Source: Trichobilharzia szidati (taxonomy: Eukaryota; Platyhelminthes; Trematoda; Strigeidida; Schistosomatidae). Taken from it: a stretch of 64,000 nt of DNA. Shown piece by piece: positions 10,081 through 21,447 of this stretch. The position numbers were made by a program, and so were the translations under genes. The stretch lies in assembly GCA_944472155.2 (NCBI GenBank), contig OX235275.1, forward strand, positions 24,702,436 to 24,766,435, given 5' to 3'. Every line of letters starts with the position of its first letter. Positions within the stretch are counted from its first letter, which is position 1. The notes below the pieces were generated by a model that saw only the letters and a list, made by a program, of their open reading frames with translations, was not told the DNA's origin and made no database searches.

Positions 10081-13000
10081 ATTAAAATTTTAGATTGAAC
10101 ACTGTTTTATAACATAGAAATTTAAAAAATGAAAAAGTTATGAAAACTATGCAAGAAGTTTGTAATTTTTACTTTCAAATGGAATAAGTTATAAGATATT
10201 AGCTTAATTTTAAATTTTATTCGTTAACATACTTACAGTCAGTCCACTTCACGCGGGAATTACAAAAGGTAGCATTATTGGAAGATGAGTGAGGCTATGT
10301 TCTATGACGACGTGTTTTCGCGCATTGTATGGGTTATCGCGTTCACGCCTATAGAGACGTTCTAATCGCTCAGTATTGTGCAAATAGATTACATTTGACT
10401 AGTTTTAGGCTTCTGTAGCCGAAAAATGCAATATTTTTCTGTATTGTGTTCGTAGTAATGCGTAAAATTGTCATGACAGCCTAGACGAATTACTAATAAA
10501 AAAGTCATCATTTTGAAGAAATATCGCATAAAAAGACTATTATTAGGGTTTTAGAGCATTGAGGCATTGCTTTTTGTGAGTTGTTTCAGATCTTAAGGTT
10601 GTAAATTGACTGCAGGCAATGGCTGTTGTCATCCCAGTTATTCTGTGAGAATCGCGCATTTGAAAGAGAAATAGCCTACGGACATAAGTTACATGTGTGT
10701 TTTGAGAATGTTAGACACTTCTTTTATCATCTTTGATGACTGAAATATTCCATAGCACATGGAATAGATCATGCGATGAATAAGACAGGCTGCTGCATTT
10801 CCTGGTGATTATATCTACTTTGATGAAGTTCCCATTTAAAATTGCTTAGGCGAGGATATGATACTAGTTTAATTGACATTTGCACTTGGAATGTCAGAAG
10901 GCTTTAATTGTTCATTGTCAAAAATGGCATCAGATTATGTTTATATCAGTGTGCATGGGGTCACGAAGAATAGTGTAGGTGGTCCTCATGAAATGTCAGA
11001 CTACTTAAAATTAGTATCAACTTTCTGTCGATTAGTAGCTAGGAGGTGTGTCCTACAACTACTGCACCTGTTACATAAGTTATCCCGGTCTTAACAATTG
11101 TTTGTGTTCATATCACTAAGATATTCCGAGATGCTTAATGAATTACTTGTGGCTATGAAGGATATGGAAGAAGCACTTATGGCTCATATGTTTAAATCAT
11201 TTATTATGAAAGAAGTTATCTGTAGGGATTTTGTGATGTTCAGGTTACAATGCTTGAGTGTATGTAGTGACTGCATGCTTCTGTGCGTGAAGGAAAAGTT
11301 GGTTAAAATGAAGTTTTCTGTACAGTGTTCATTGTGAATGGTTTACAAGTTAACACTTATTATTTGCTTGCTGCTATACTGTATAAGACGAAAAATCTCT
11401 GTATGACATTAAAAACTACAGAAGAATGCTGCCACCACCAAAGAATGAAAAAGGAAAATGAACCTTTTTCAGCAAAGGTATGGAAATATAAAGCGTTTAA
11501 CTTTAACATTACTTCTTCCCTACTTCAGCGATTTAAAAACATACACTTTGTTCACTTATTTACAGATATCCGGTAATATCAGTCAACTTGGTCACAGCAA
11601 TTCAACATGGGTGAAATAATTACGAAAAACAATTGTGAAATGCTTATTTTTTTCATTAAATAGGTTTAACATCCTGCTTACAATACTTTTCTTATTCTAT
11701 CTTAGTGAAACTAAGTTTTTTGCATGACGATGCAGACGTCAGACTTATCAATGATACTTGATGATTTATTTGACTGCATAATTAAACGTAAGCGAAATGT
11801 TACTACGACTGCTACAGCTCAACCTACTTATTTATTCGTTATGTGTAAACTTAATTTTACAGTATACGTTAACACCCGTTATCATAGGGACTGCCATAAC
11901 GCTTTCATTTAAATATTAGTAATACACTGATTTGGGATACACCTAACCGTATACGAACTGGAACTGCAATGCAGTGCCTAAGCTCTACCTATTGTTGTCA
12001 TTGTTCCCTACAGACTTGCGTATGACTATGAGACGTTTTCATGTAACTGTAGACAGAGACTTTAGGGCCACTAAACTACTTATAATTCACCACGCATATC
12101 GGTCGATAGTGTTCCAACAGAATTACACTTAAGTATAGTAACGAGTTCAAGTCCTAGGGAGCACCGGTCTAGCATGCCGTGCTCACAAAGCGAATACATG
12201 AATTGAAAGACAACAAGATTTACATGAAAAGTTCACATTTATTATAATACAACATTAGTTTGTTTACATATTAAGAAAATAGTCCATTTGTGCGATTACT
12301 TCTCCCGCTTTCAGATGCGCACGAGTTGCGAGACCATGTCCGTCGTTGACACTTATGCAGCACATTATTAACTACAAAAGGTGGAAGAGTAAACAAAAAT
12401 AGAATTATGCACACAATATTACAGGATAAATAATGCTCTCACTCGCATTGCCTACCTGCAATAAACTAAAAAGGCTTTGTCAATTAGTATCCATCTGTCT
12501 CACGACTGTTTCAATATAATTCCGTAGAAAAAGCAACATTGAAATACATCACTGAGCAATATCCACCAATAAAATGCTACACGTATAACCTAAAATCGAG
12601 AAAAGCCAAAGAACTCACGGGTTCCTTGACATCGCCAGCAACCGATAGGCCAACAAACCGAGTGTATGATAAGCCAAGCGTTGTACATGCACAAATAAGT
12701 AAAAGAAAACGTTAGAATACTCAAATTTTACATTTATTTTCATCAAATATGCTTGTAAACAACGCACACCTCAACCACACAAACCTGCACACAACATCAC
12801 CTAACAAGGACAAATTAAATATCAAATTAGCCACCACTGTTCCAGCCAATGAAAGACGTGAAAACCTGAGCGCGGAAAAATTAAACACGTCATAGCCTAT
12901 ATCCTCACCCTTGAAAGATAAGAAGAAAGGTGAAACACAGGTCCTAGAGTAGGACACACAGGTTTCAAAACTTATAGTCATTATCGGTTAATCAGTTCTA

Positions 13001-14584
13001 AAGTGTTTGAAAATTTATAAAACTCCACAGTACACAGTTAGTACATCATTATTTTGGTAATGGTAGATACAAGGGACTAACTTTGAGGTGATAAACAGAT
13101 TTCGTCATAGAGGTTGTTCCGCTGTTCATCGTATGTGCTAACAATATTCTGAATATCTACCGAATGTAGGTTCTAGTTAAATCAAAAAACTGTTCACCTA
13201 ATACAAACGTAAAAAGCAGCATTACTGTACATTCGCAGTGCTCCAGTGCAGTACCTTCGAAAAAAGAAGACAGAAAAAACAACAAGAGAGGTGCAGACGC
13301 AGCCAGCAAATACTAATAATTTAAACAAACAAGATGCTATAAACGCAGAGTTCATCCCTTTTTTATTACAAAGAATTTACAGTCACTGAATTTTATGGTG
13401 TTTCGTACTAACGGTTAGTTCAGGTTTATGCTAGTAAAGAAACAAATGAATAAATAAAAAATAAGAGAGAAAAGAATGATGATGGTTGTTCCCACCTATA
13501 TTGGGTAATGTTGGGAAAAGATGCTGAGGTTCATGGTATGAACGATTACTTTCAGTCAGCATATACCTCGCGACAAAAAAGCAGCAGTCATGATAATAAA
13601 ACCCATCCATATAAGAGTTGATCGAATTATGTCTACCTGATGCAAAGGGTGAACCATAACCAACATACCAATGAAATATGAGAAAACAAGGTCGAGACTT
13701 ACCACAACATCACATGGAAGGATATAAGTTACTTGGACATCATTTATAATCCACCAACTGGTCTCCTTTCCAGAAGGAATGCGGCGATATTTTATCCACA
13801 GTGATGAGCAAATACATAAATCCACAGTTCCCGTTGTATACACTCGGTGGAGATTGCAGCCAACAAAGTAATGCATTTAAAGCATATGCATACTTCCCAT
13901 AATCACGGCGACACCGCGGAATATATCAAAATCGCAGAGTAATCAAACCCAACACGCGATGTAATTAACTCAATCCGAAAGGCAAACAAGTTGTAGTACG
14001 TATTTGAATATTCATCCATATATCGATCATGATGACAAATCCAAATCACTACCTATACAGCGCCAATAAACCTGGATATCTATGAAATAACGAAAATATG
14101 CTGACAGTTGCATTTCAGATCCCACTGACTCATTCGATAGCAAAATTCTGCTCCTGCATGCCTCTTTCGACATTTTTGTATGGATTGGTTCGCAGTTACT
14201 CAGGTTCCAGACCGAAAAGAATAAAAAATTCACCAGTTGCTGAATTATGATTACTTCTCTGGATGTTTAACTGGACAATAACTGCTGTGGTGAGCCTTTA
14301 GCAGATTATATTGCTTAAAACATCGTTTACGGTAAACTAAGTAACGTTTTATAAGCCATTTTTATACTTTTGTGACTAGCCCACCATACTGACCGAATGT
14401 AAAGCAACACTCAGTTGTTTCGCTCATTTTCAACAAATTCAAACAATAATTGTGCCTAGGATTATTCCATATAAACTGTTTTAACTTATGCAGAGTGTAC
14501 TTGCGGTCAATATTTCATTATCTTCCCTTGTATATATATTTTGTGTTAGTGAAAAATTTTAAACATGTTTATTCCATGTGTGCA
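10081..14584. other. No recognised gene or repeat
   Basis: About 4.5 kb of AT-rich DNA. Open stretches at 10873-11094, 11098-11337, 11325-11576 and 11724-11912 (plus) and 12721-12981, 13556-13876 and 14027-14233 (minus) show no motif I know and no consistent splice framework. Probably intergenic or intronic DNA, with perhaps very old repeats. Confidence 0.4.
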
Positions 14585-14657
14585 TTATTATCATATTGAT
14601 GATGCCTGTCAACTGGAGTCCCACATGTGCATAAAGTGGGAATATATCATTGTGAGA
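14585..14657 (+). mobile_element. Tail-repeat copy next to repeat Q
   Basis: Reads GATGATGCCTGTCAACTGG, AGTCCCACATGTGC and GTGGGAATATATCATTG. It matches the 3' end of repeat Q (15005-15075) in the same orientation, so the tail occurs twice around the Q body. Confidence 0.55.
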
Positions 14658-14667
14658 CGCATTTTAT

Positions 14668-15075
14668 TGTTTTATGAGGGAATTGACTTCAAGCTTTATT
14701 TATTTTCCCAAGTATCTGTAATCCATCCAACGCATACTTAGGTTTTTTTGTTAATGCGAAGTCAATATCTGTATATTTCTTGATGTGTTCCATTGAATCA
14801 CTAGTTATCAAATTTTTCCCACAAACTGAAAATAAAATGACAGTAACCATGTTATTTAACCGTAATCCATGTAATCTAAATATGTAACTTAAATAATACT
14901 TATCCATGCCTATACAACATGTGTGTCCTATATTTGTAGGAATAAATATGTACCTTATTATATTATCATTACTAACTATACTTACTAATCGTATGTGTAA
15001 TTTATCGAATTGATGATGCCTGTAAACTGGCGTCCCTCATGTAAAAAAAATGAGAATATACTATTATTATTATAG
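14668..15075 (+). mobile_element. Repeat Q (left copy), unclassified retroposon
   Basis: A unit of about 400 bp that ends in GATGCCTGTAAACTGGCGTC and a (TAT)n run at 15062-15075, orienting it on the plus strand. A second copy in inverse orientation is at 18648-19022. The antisense strand carries a small frame (14689-14907) starting MDKYYL and containing SMEHIKKY and LTKKPKYALDGLQILGK. The same frame, with substitutions, is at 18806-19060. I do not recognise the peptide. Family unknown; the ATT-type tail suggests LINE-mediated retroposition. Confidence 0.55.
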
Positions 15076-15082
15076 ATGAGTC

Positions 15083-15170
15083 TATGCAACATGTCAGGCT
15101 TCATCTAGAATACTGCATACAAGCGGCTAGTCCATGCTTCAAGAAGGAGGGTTACGTTCGAAATTGGTGA
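15083..15170 (+). pseudogene. LINE RT thumb fragment
   Basis: Translates as HVRLHLEYCIQAASPCFKKE before a stop. The pattern VRPxLEYCxQAxSP is the conserved block after the RT palm in CR1/Jockey-group LINEs. Only about 29 codons survive, wedged between repeat Q and the family W LINE. Confidence 0.6.
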
Positions 15171-15598
15171 CATTTTTGCACGTGTTTGCTCTGATATTCA
15201 TTTACTGCTTATAGTCATATAATCCTTGAAATTATGGTCCATATCTTTAAAATACGTGTTCGTAGAAACACAGTTGTTTTAGATAGTGCCTCAAACTCGG
15301 TTATAACTGCATTACCACCCTGTAATACAGCATTAACTACCAGCTTACAAAATGGCTTGAGTGCAATTCTCACTCCTGTTATACAGATGAAAGATGTTCT
15401 GTTAGAGAACTCTGAGATCTGTAAATTAGACCTCCTTGTGAAAGATATCCAAAGGCAAGTAAGTGAACTTCAGGAAAAATTAGGTCAGTTTGATAGAATG
15501 TCACTGCCAATCTCAAATATCACGGAGAGCCGTTCTGATATTGGCCAGGTTAAGTGTTTACTGGATGTAACTCAAAGATAGCTTTCGGATTTAGACCC

Positions 15599-15613
15599 AA
15601 TAGCCTGTCTGTT
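15599..15613. repeat. Left target-site duplication (15 bp)
   Basis: AATAGCCTGTCTGTT, identical to 16112-16126. The pair brackets the composite RTE-tailed insertion and shows it arrived as one unit. Confidence 0.9.
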
Positions 15614-16111
15614 TGAATATATTTGTGCGTTGAAGTTTTAGTAGCAATCTGGTTAAGTTTTGGGGGTGGAGTTGCTAGCGCAACGCCCCAACCCTCCCTC
15701 TTTATCCGGGCTTGGGACCGGCTAGAATACTAGTGACCTAGTAATCTTCTGTCTTCGCTCCATACTGAAGATAAGATGGCCAGAAAGGATCACAAACAAG
15801 AAGCTATGGGAACAAACGAAACAGGAACCAATCACCCAACAAATATGCAGGAGAAAGTGGAGATGGATTGGACACTCGCTGAGGAGGCCGTTGAGTGACA
15901 TCGCGCTTCAGGCCAGTGCTCGAGTGGAACCCGAAAGGGAAGCGGCGAGTGGGACGTCCAAGGGTGACATGGAGGAGATCGTGTGAGGAGGAGATGAAAC
16001 AGTATGGAATAACATGGACGCAAGTGAAAAGTACTGCACAAGACAGAAGCAAGTGGAGACGTGCAGTTGGAGCCCTATGTTCCACTAGGAACCCAAGGGA
16101 ACAACAATAAT
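15614..16111 (+). mobile_element. Composite RTE-tailed retroposon inserted in LINE W ORF1
   Basis: A single insertion, since a perfect 15-bp duplication flanks it. The 3' part (from about 15748) is the end of an RTE-clade ORF: the frame encodes RWIGHSLRRPLSDIALQ, GRPRVTWRRSCEEEMK and DRSKWRRAVGALCS, then an (AAT)n tail at 16105-16111. The 5' part (15614-15747) is not RTE coding sequence; it has GTTGCTAGCGCAACGCCCC and CCGGGCTTGGGACCGGC, which resembles the inverted SINE-T variant body at 23680-23750. It could be the 5' UTR of an internally deleted RTE, or a fused non-autonomous element. Confidence 0.75.
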
Positions 16112-16126
16112 AATAGCCTGTCTGTT
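16112..16126. repeat. Right target-site duplication (15 bp)
   Basis: Identical to 15599-15613. It marks the 3' border of the composite insertion, directly after the (AAT)n tail. Confidence 0.9.
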
Positions 16127-17089
16127 AAGAAAGCATCCTAAAATGTCTCCGGACACCCTAAATAAGGCCGAAAATCTGATTGAGAAGAACAAGAAGTTCA
16201 GTAAAGATATCTTTTCGCCGAAAAGATATGTTCCAATGGGTATTTTCCACGATTTGAAAATCTGATTGACTGCTTGGCTGTGGAGGTGATGAAGCGTATA
16301 ACCTCTTCTCACCAGGCTATAGTTTACAATGTCCCAGATTCTCTGTCTCTGAAGGCTGTAAAACACAAAATCCTGATTTGTTGCGGCATGGCTAGTGTTC
16401 CATGTGAATGCAAAAGACTTCGTATAAAGGCTAACCAGACTAATTGTCCCATCATTTTTAAATTCAGTAATTCCCTTGATTCTAGTAAGTTGACTAAATG
16501 TCAGGATCACCTAGAACTGAACAGCAGTTATAAGTCTATAACCATAGCTCAGGATAAAACACTGTCAGCGCAGAATAATGCGTAGTAATAACCTGGTCAC
16601 CTCCTCTTGCTTAGAATTACCCAAAAACGATCGTGCACAGCAACAGTCACCTAATGCTGACATCAGCATTCAGCAAACCACACAACAACCACGCATGGCA
16701 ATGGAACTAGGAACTGATTTAGATACCAGTACCCCTGTAAATAACGTCTCACCGAAAGATGTTAAAATAGGTAGAACTGCTGCAAGCTGTTCTAAGAAGT
16801 TCTTACCAAAACGTGGTAACCCCACCACGATAAACAAATCTCGCCGGGTTGAGACTAATGATGGGGAAGAATACTTTGTATTCAATAAGCTTGCTGAGAG
16901 TAAGAATGTCAAAACACCCTCACCTCTTACGAAAAGTTCCTCTCGAAACACAAGCATATCTGGTGGTTTACAGTATGCTCCACCTTCAGAAAGTCAGGCC
17001 CTAAAACCCCCAAAGTCTTGCGACCAAATACCTTCCCTCTCAGTTTCCTTTAAGTTATAAAACCAACACGAAGATGTGTGCCGGTATGA

Positions 17090-18647
17090 CGAATAGCAGA
17101 TTGATGGTTGGATCTTTTGATGCTATGCTTTTTAACCAACAACCTCGGCCAAATCTCTTCTACCCTTATATACAGGAACACATGGTAAATCTTCCAGTTG
17201 TCCCGAATAATTGTCATCACTGAATCCTGGTGTAACTCGAACATACTGGATGAAGAGATAAGCTTAGATAACTACACACACTTTCGGTGTGACAGGGAAG
17301 GTGGTAAGGGAAGGGGTTGCCTCATGTACTTTCTGAATGCACTTACTGTATCACAGCTAGAAAGTAGTACACTTAACATGCCTGAGACTTTATGGGCTAA
17401 CTTACACTTAAATAACGCAATAGTATTAATTGGATGCACCTACAGACAACCTGGCACCTTAAGTAATTACGAGACCCAACTTATTAATACTCTAGAACAA
17501 TTATCCACCCTACACTACGATCATAAGATCCTATGTGGAGACTTTAACTTACCAGAAATCAACTGGGAAATACCCACAGGTCCAATTAAACTTGATAAGT
17601 TCTTAGGCACACTGGATATACTTGGCTGGAAGCAGACTGTCACAACCCCTACAAGAGGTAATAACGTACTAGACTTAATCTTCTGCCACAATATAAGTCC
17701 CCTTTCTACCCTAGTAGGTTCTGAGTTTTCAGAGAGTGACCACAAAACAGTGCTGTGTGCACTGTCACTCCCGTCAAGTAGCAATGCAACCCATACCCCT
17801 ACTTCACAACAAATAACTTACAGGAACTACAGTAAGGCAGACTGGACTCTAGTAAAATCAATGCTAAGATCCTCAGAATGGGGTGAGTACTTCTATACTG
17901 ATAGCCTCTCGAAAGCTCTAGACATCTTTTACTATAACTCCAACACATGCTTAGATGCTGTCATCCCATTTCAAACACTAAAGTTTTCCCCACATAGAAA
18001 GTCATTCATAAAGCCAAAGGATCGTAGGAAACTGAAAAGACTGTCAACAAGTTACTTCAGGCGACACGACTTTAGTACACTAGGGTCAATACTTAGTACT
18101 CTTAGCTCCATCTCGCAAGCTCATAACTTGCGTATGAGAAATGAAGAATGCACCGCACTAGCCAGCACCATCAGAGTAGGTGCTCTCACAGAAATCCTAA
18201 AGAAACGAATGAATCGCCAAAGCCATAAAATTTCTCTCCTTATAAACAAGGGTAAACTATACGGCAACCATGCTGACATGTGTGAACTGCTTAACAAGAC
18301 GTTTGCAGCCAACTACCTTAAGCCCACAAGTCCACTTCTCGGTTTACAATCTACAGTAGAACTCCCTTCTTCTTCAACGCTGAAACAAATCAGTACAGTT
18401 CATTTCACTTATTCTAATATTAACCAAGTCACTAACAGTCTTAAAAGCTCTAGTAGTGCTGGTTTTGACGGTATACCATCGTACCTTTATAAACACGGTG
18501 GTTCTGACATTTCTCTATTATTACTTAAGATCTTTACAATGTCCCTAGAAAGCCAAACCTATCCAGATAAATGGAAAACCACATTTATAGTACCCAAACA
18601 CAAATCCGGATCAGAAACTGAAGTCAACAACTCTAGGCCAATCAATA
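17090..18647 (+). pseudogene. CR1-group LINE family W, ORF2 (APE endonuclease and start of RT), 3' truncated
   Basis: The long open frame runs 17198-18679. It shows apurinic-endonuclease-type motifs in order: IIVITESWCNSNI (catalytic Glu), LIGCTYRQPG, ILCGDFNLPEINW (the GDFN motif), TPTRGNNVLDLIF, and SEFSESDHKTV (the terminal SDH motif). About 240 residues later come the RT N-terminal motifs SSAGFDGIPSYLYKHG, LLKIFTMSLESQTYPDKWK and FIVPKHKSGSETEV. The protein would nick target DNA and copy its RNA there. The RT is cut at the SRPIN motif, where repeat Q begins, so palm and thumb are missing. The region before 17198 has stops, so the N-terminus is damaged. Confidence 0.85.
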
Positions 18648-19022
18648 ATAATAATAGTATATTCTCATTTTTCACATGAGGGACGCCAGTTTACAGGCAT
18701 CGTCAATATGATAAATTACATATACGATTAGTAAACACATTTAATAATAGTAATTTAATAAAATACATTTTTCCCACCTGTGTAGGACACACCAATTGTA
18801 CAGGCATGGATAAGTATTATTTAAATTACATAAATTTGGTTCATGGTAAAATTATAAGGTTGCATTCGTTTGTCTATGGGAACAATATGATAACTAGTCA
18901 TTCAATGGAGCACATCAAGAAATATAGAAATATTATCTTCGCATTAACAAAAAAACCCAAGTATGTTTTGGATGGATTACAAATACTTGGGAAAAAAATA
19001 AAGCTTGAAGTAATTCCTCCAT
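18648..19022 (-). mobile_element. Repeat Q (right copy), inserted in LINE W RT
   Basis: Inverse copy of 14668-15075. It begins with the ATT-type tail at 18648-18660 and TTTTCACATGAGGGACGCC, and contains on the plus strand the 18806-19060 frame (MDKYYL, SMEHIKKY, LTKKPKYVLDGLQILGK). Homology to the left copy ends near 19022. It interrupts the LINE W RT right after SRPIN. No continuation of that RT was found downstream, so either the target was truncated or the rest was lost. Confidence 0.6.
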
Positions 19023-19162
19023 ATAACTTTGGTGTGTACGGCATCGAGTCTTATTCTTGATTTATATCCAAATTTGATAATAATTTAAAATAAGTAATCC
19101 ACTTGTATACTTTTGTCAGCATTTTCATCGTAACATCATAAGTGAATTGTACACAATGTAGA

Positions 19163-19260
19163 CTAATAATAATGATAGTTTATATATTCTTATAAACGGG
19201 TGTTTTCAAGAAATGCAAGCTATTTTTGCAGACAAGATCAGTTATGTTGTAAGATACAAT
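19163..19260 (-). mobile_element. AT-rich repeat with (ATT)n tail
   Basis: AATAATAATGATAGTTTATA, then GTGTTTTCAAGAAATGCAAGC and TTTTTGCAGACAAGATCAG. Degenerate copy of the tail repeat seen at 7455, 8965 and 9993. Confidence 0.4.
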
Positions 19261-19716
19261 CATGAAGTATTATAAATCAATACTTTTTTATTGGTGTGAA
19301 GATATATTTCACAACTGTAATCCAAGTTACGTCGTGGGGAAATGCGATGCGTAATTCAAGAGGGAATTGTAAGATATCGGACCAATAATGTTTGCAGATC
19401 ATTTGTCATTGTAAATGGTCAAATATCCACATTCTTCATTCTCACTCAAAAAGTCAAATGGAAGCTGAAATGGTGATAGACAAAAGAAGACAAACAACAA
19501 CAACGCAAAAGAAAACAAGTGGAGTACTTAGGGAGTGATTAATATGTATATATACATTTATATTCTGTTTAGAAATTATAGTTATTTTGGTGCACTAACT
19601 AACTATTCCCGTAATGCTAACTTTTATATTGTGTGAACTAATATTATTGTCCTGTGTAAAAATGTCTATCATGTACTTCCAATAATATAAAAATTTATAA
19701 TTGTAGTTTGTTGTAA
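19261..19716. other. No gene; probable 3' flank/UTR of LINE X
   Basis: AT-rich spacer. The part next to 19717 is presumably the 3' UTR of the minus-strand LINE X, but no tail or target duplication could be fixed. Confidence 0.35.
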
Positions 19717-21447
19717 CTACACGTTTAATGAACTTAAAATATCTATGTTGTACGAAAAAGTGGGTGTAGGATTCAGACGCAGAAGTGCACTGTCATCTTT
19801 GAGCAGTCTGGTGACTGAGGAGATGAACACTGCGAATGTGTTTGCATCGCGCACATCAGCTGGTAGCCTATTCCAAATGACTGAAAACTTATTTAAGAAG
19901 AAATTATACCGCATGTAAGTCTGACAATGCTCTATAGCAGCTAGGTTGTGGTGATTTCTGAGATTGTAACTGATGACAGCGGTAGGTTTAATTATTGGCT
20001 CGGAGGAGTGCACGAGCAGATTAGTTAGCTTGTAGTAAAAAATTAGGTTCAGCTTAAGACGTCTATTCCAGAGTGGTTCTAAACTTAGTCTGTCGCAACG
20101 TTCATAGTATTCGAGACCACTTTCTATACCAAGAATTCTTAAGGTGAATTGCCGTTGCACTCCTTCTAACTTAAGCTTGTCATTTTGTCTGAGCCCGCTA
20201 AGAATAAACGGGCAGTATTCTAAAATAGGTCGGACACATACTTTATATATTAAAACCCTAGTTTCACAACGAATGAAATTGCGAGTTATGCTTCCTAGGA
20301 GCCTTCGTGTTTTACGTCTGGCATAATCAGTTTGTTCAGAGAACGTTAAGTTACTAGAGTATCTGATACCGAGATCTACGACTGAGTTGAGCTCGGCTAG
20401 TTTACGCCCATTTATTTCAAGATTCAGGTCAAGGTTACTGTTTCCGATACAAATCCAGCCGCATTTATCAATGTTGAACTTTAGACAGGATTCAGTACAC
20501 CATGTTGCGAGACTACTTAGTTCAAGATGTATTTTATTCACCATATCGCTTAGTTCATGAGCGTGGCAGGAGTAAACGACTTTGAGGTCGTCAGCATATA
20601 GGAATGATTTACCTGAGGTGAAGCAGTTGCAAATGCTGTTAATGTATACTGTAAATAAAAGTGGACCTAGGACACCACCTTGCACAACCCCACTTGTGAT
20701 CTGCCTAGGATGAGACAATACAGATCCAACCTTGGTTATTTGTACCCTATCGCTTAGAAATGACTTTGACCAGCTCAGTAATGGATTGCGAATCCCACAT
20801 GAATACAGCTTCTCAAAGAGAATACTGTGAGATACCATGTCAAATGCCCTAGATATGTCGAAGTAGAGAACAACAACTAGCTTACGTGCTTCGCGACTAC
20901 TAGTGATGCAGTTGAAAAAGTCGAAGTGGCAAGTAACGCAAGACCTATTTTTGAGAAATCCGTGTTGAGACCTTGTAACAAGATCTTCCTTAAGTAGATA
21001 GTCTGACAACTGATCTTTGACAACTTTCTCCATGACTCGCGAGACAACTGGGGTTATATTTATAGGTCTGTAATTGCGGACGTTTGCCTTATCACCGGAT
21101 TTATAGTGTGGAATTATGAAGCTAGTTTTCCACTCATTAGGGTAAGTGCCAGTGTCCATAGATATTGAGAAGAATTTAAGAAGTAGTAGGGGTATATCAC
21201 ACCCACTGTTTTTGAAAATTATAGTTTTCTTGGAAAGGTGTGAAAAAGTTCTCTTGTGTAATTTTCCATAAATTTTAGGTAAAACTCGTACAACACAATG
21301 ATCTGAGTTAAACAGTGGAGCTCTTTTACGAGCTTCGTATATTCCGGAGTCATCGATAAATACAAGATCAAGGGAATTTTCCAGTCTGGTGGGAATTCCC
21401 ACCAGACTGGAAAATGTTGTTAACTTTAAAGTTAACAACATTTTCAT
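19717..21447 (-). pseudogene. CR1-group LINE family X, ORF2 reverse transcriptase (long open frame)
   Basis: A 576-codon open frame. It starts inside the endonuclease (IPTRLENSLDLVF, then SDHCVVRVLP) and then jumps to RT: FSISMDTGTYPNEWKTSFI, NYRPINITPVVSRVMEK, QHGFLKNRSC, LYFDISRAFDMVSHSI (motif A Asp), ITSGVVQGGVLGPLLF, SFLYADDLKVV (catalytic YADD), LKFNIDKCGWICIG, VRPILEYCPFILSG, and a C-terminal region with FLNKFSVIWNRLP. RT residues look intact. In intact relatives about 200-250 residues separate the SDH motif from the RT start; here it is about 30, so an in-frame internal deletion is likely. The true start lies upstream, in the broken endonuclease part. Despite the open RT, the element cannot be fully functional. 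Confidence 0.88.
21376..21445. repeat. Two overlapping perfect palindromes
   Basis: 21376-21415 is a perfect 40-bp palindrome centred on GGGAATTCCC. 21410-21445 is a perfect 36-bp palindrome centred on ACTTTAAAGT. They share GAAAAT. Both lie in the endonuclease part of LINE X. Two adjoining perfect palindromes of this size are unexpected in coding-derived DNA. Confidence 0.95.

Larger units (their letters stand above)
15185..17060 (+). pseudogene. CR1-group LINE family W, ORF1 region (interrupted)
   Basis: ORF1 of a non-LTR retrotransposon. The first piece (15234-15581) has a Leu-rich, probably coiled-coil stretch (LVKDIQRQVSELQEKLGQFD). After the insertion at 15614-16111 the frame resumes with HPKMSPDTLNKAENLIEK. 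A frameshift near 16250 leads into a piece (16274-16585) with AIVYNVPDSLSL and the Cys motif CCGMASVPCECKRL, resembling the nucleic-acid-binding fold of CR1-type ORF1 proteins. The last piece (16578-17060) is Ser/Pro/Gln-rich. Role by family: RNA-binding chaperone for target-primed reverse transcription. Broken by the insertion and at least two frameshifts. The endonuclease/RT frame follows at 17090. Confidence 0.8.
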
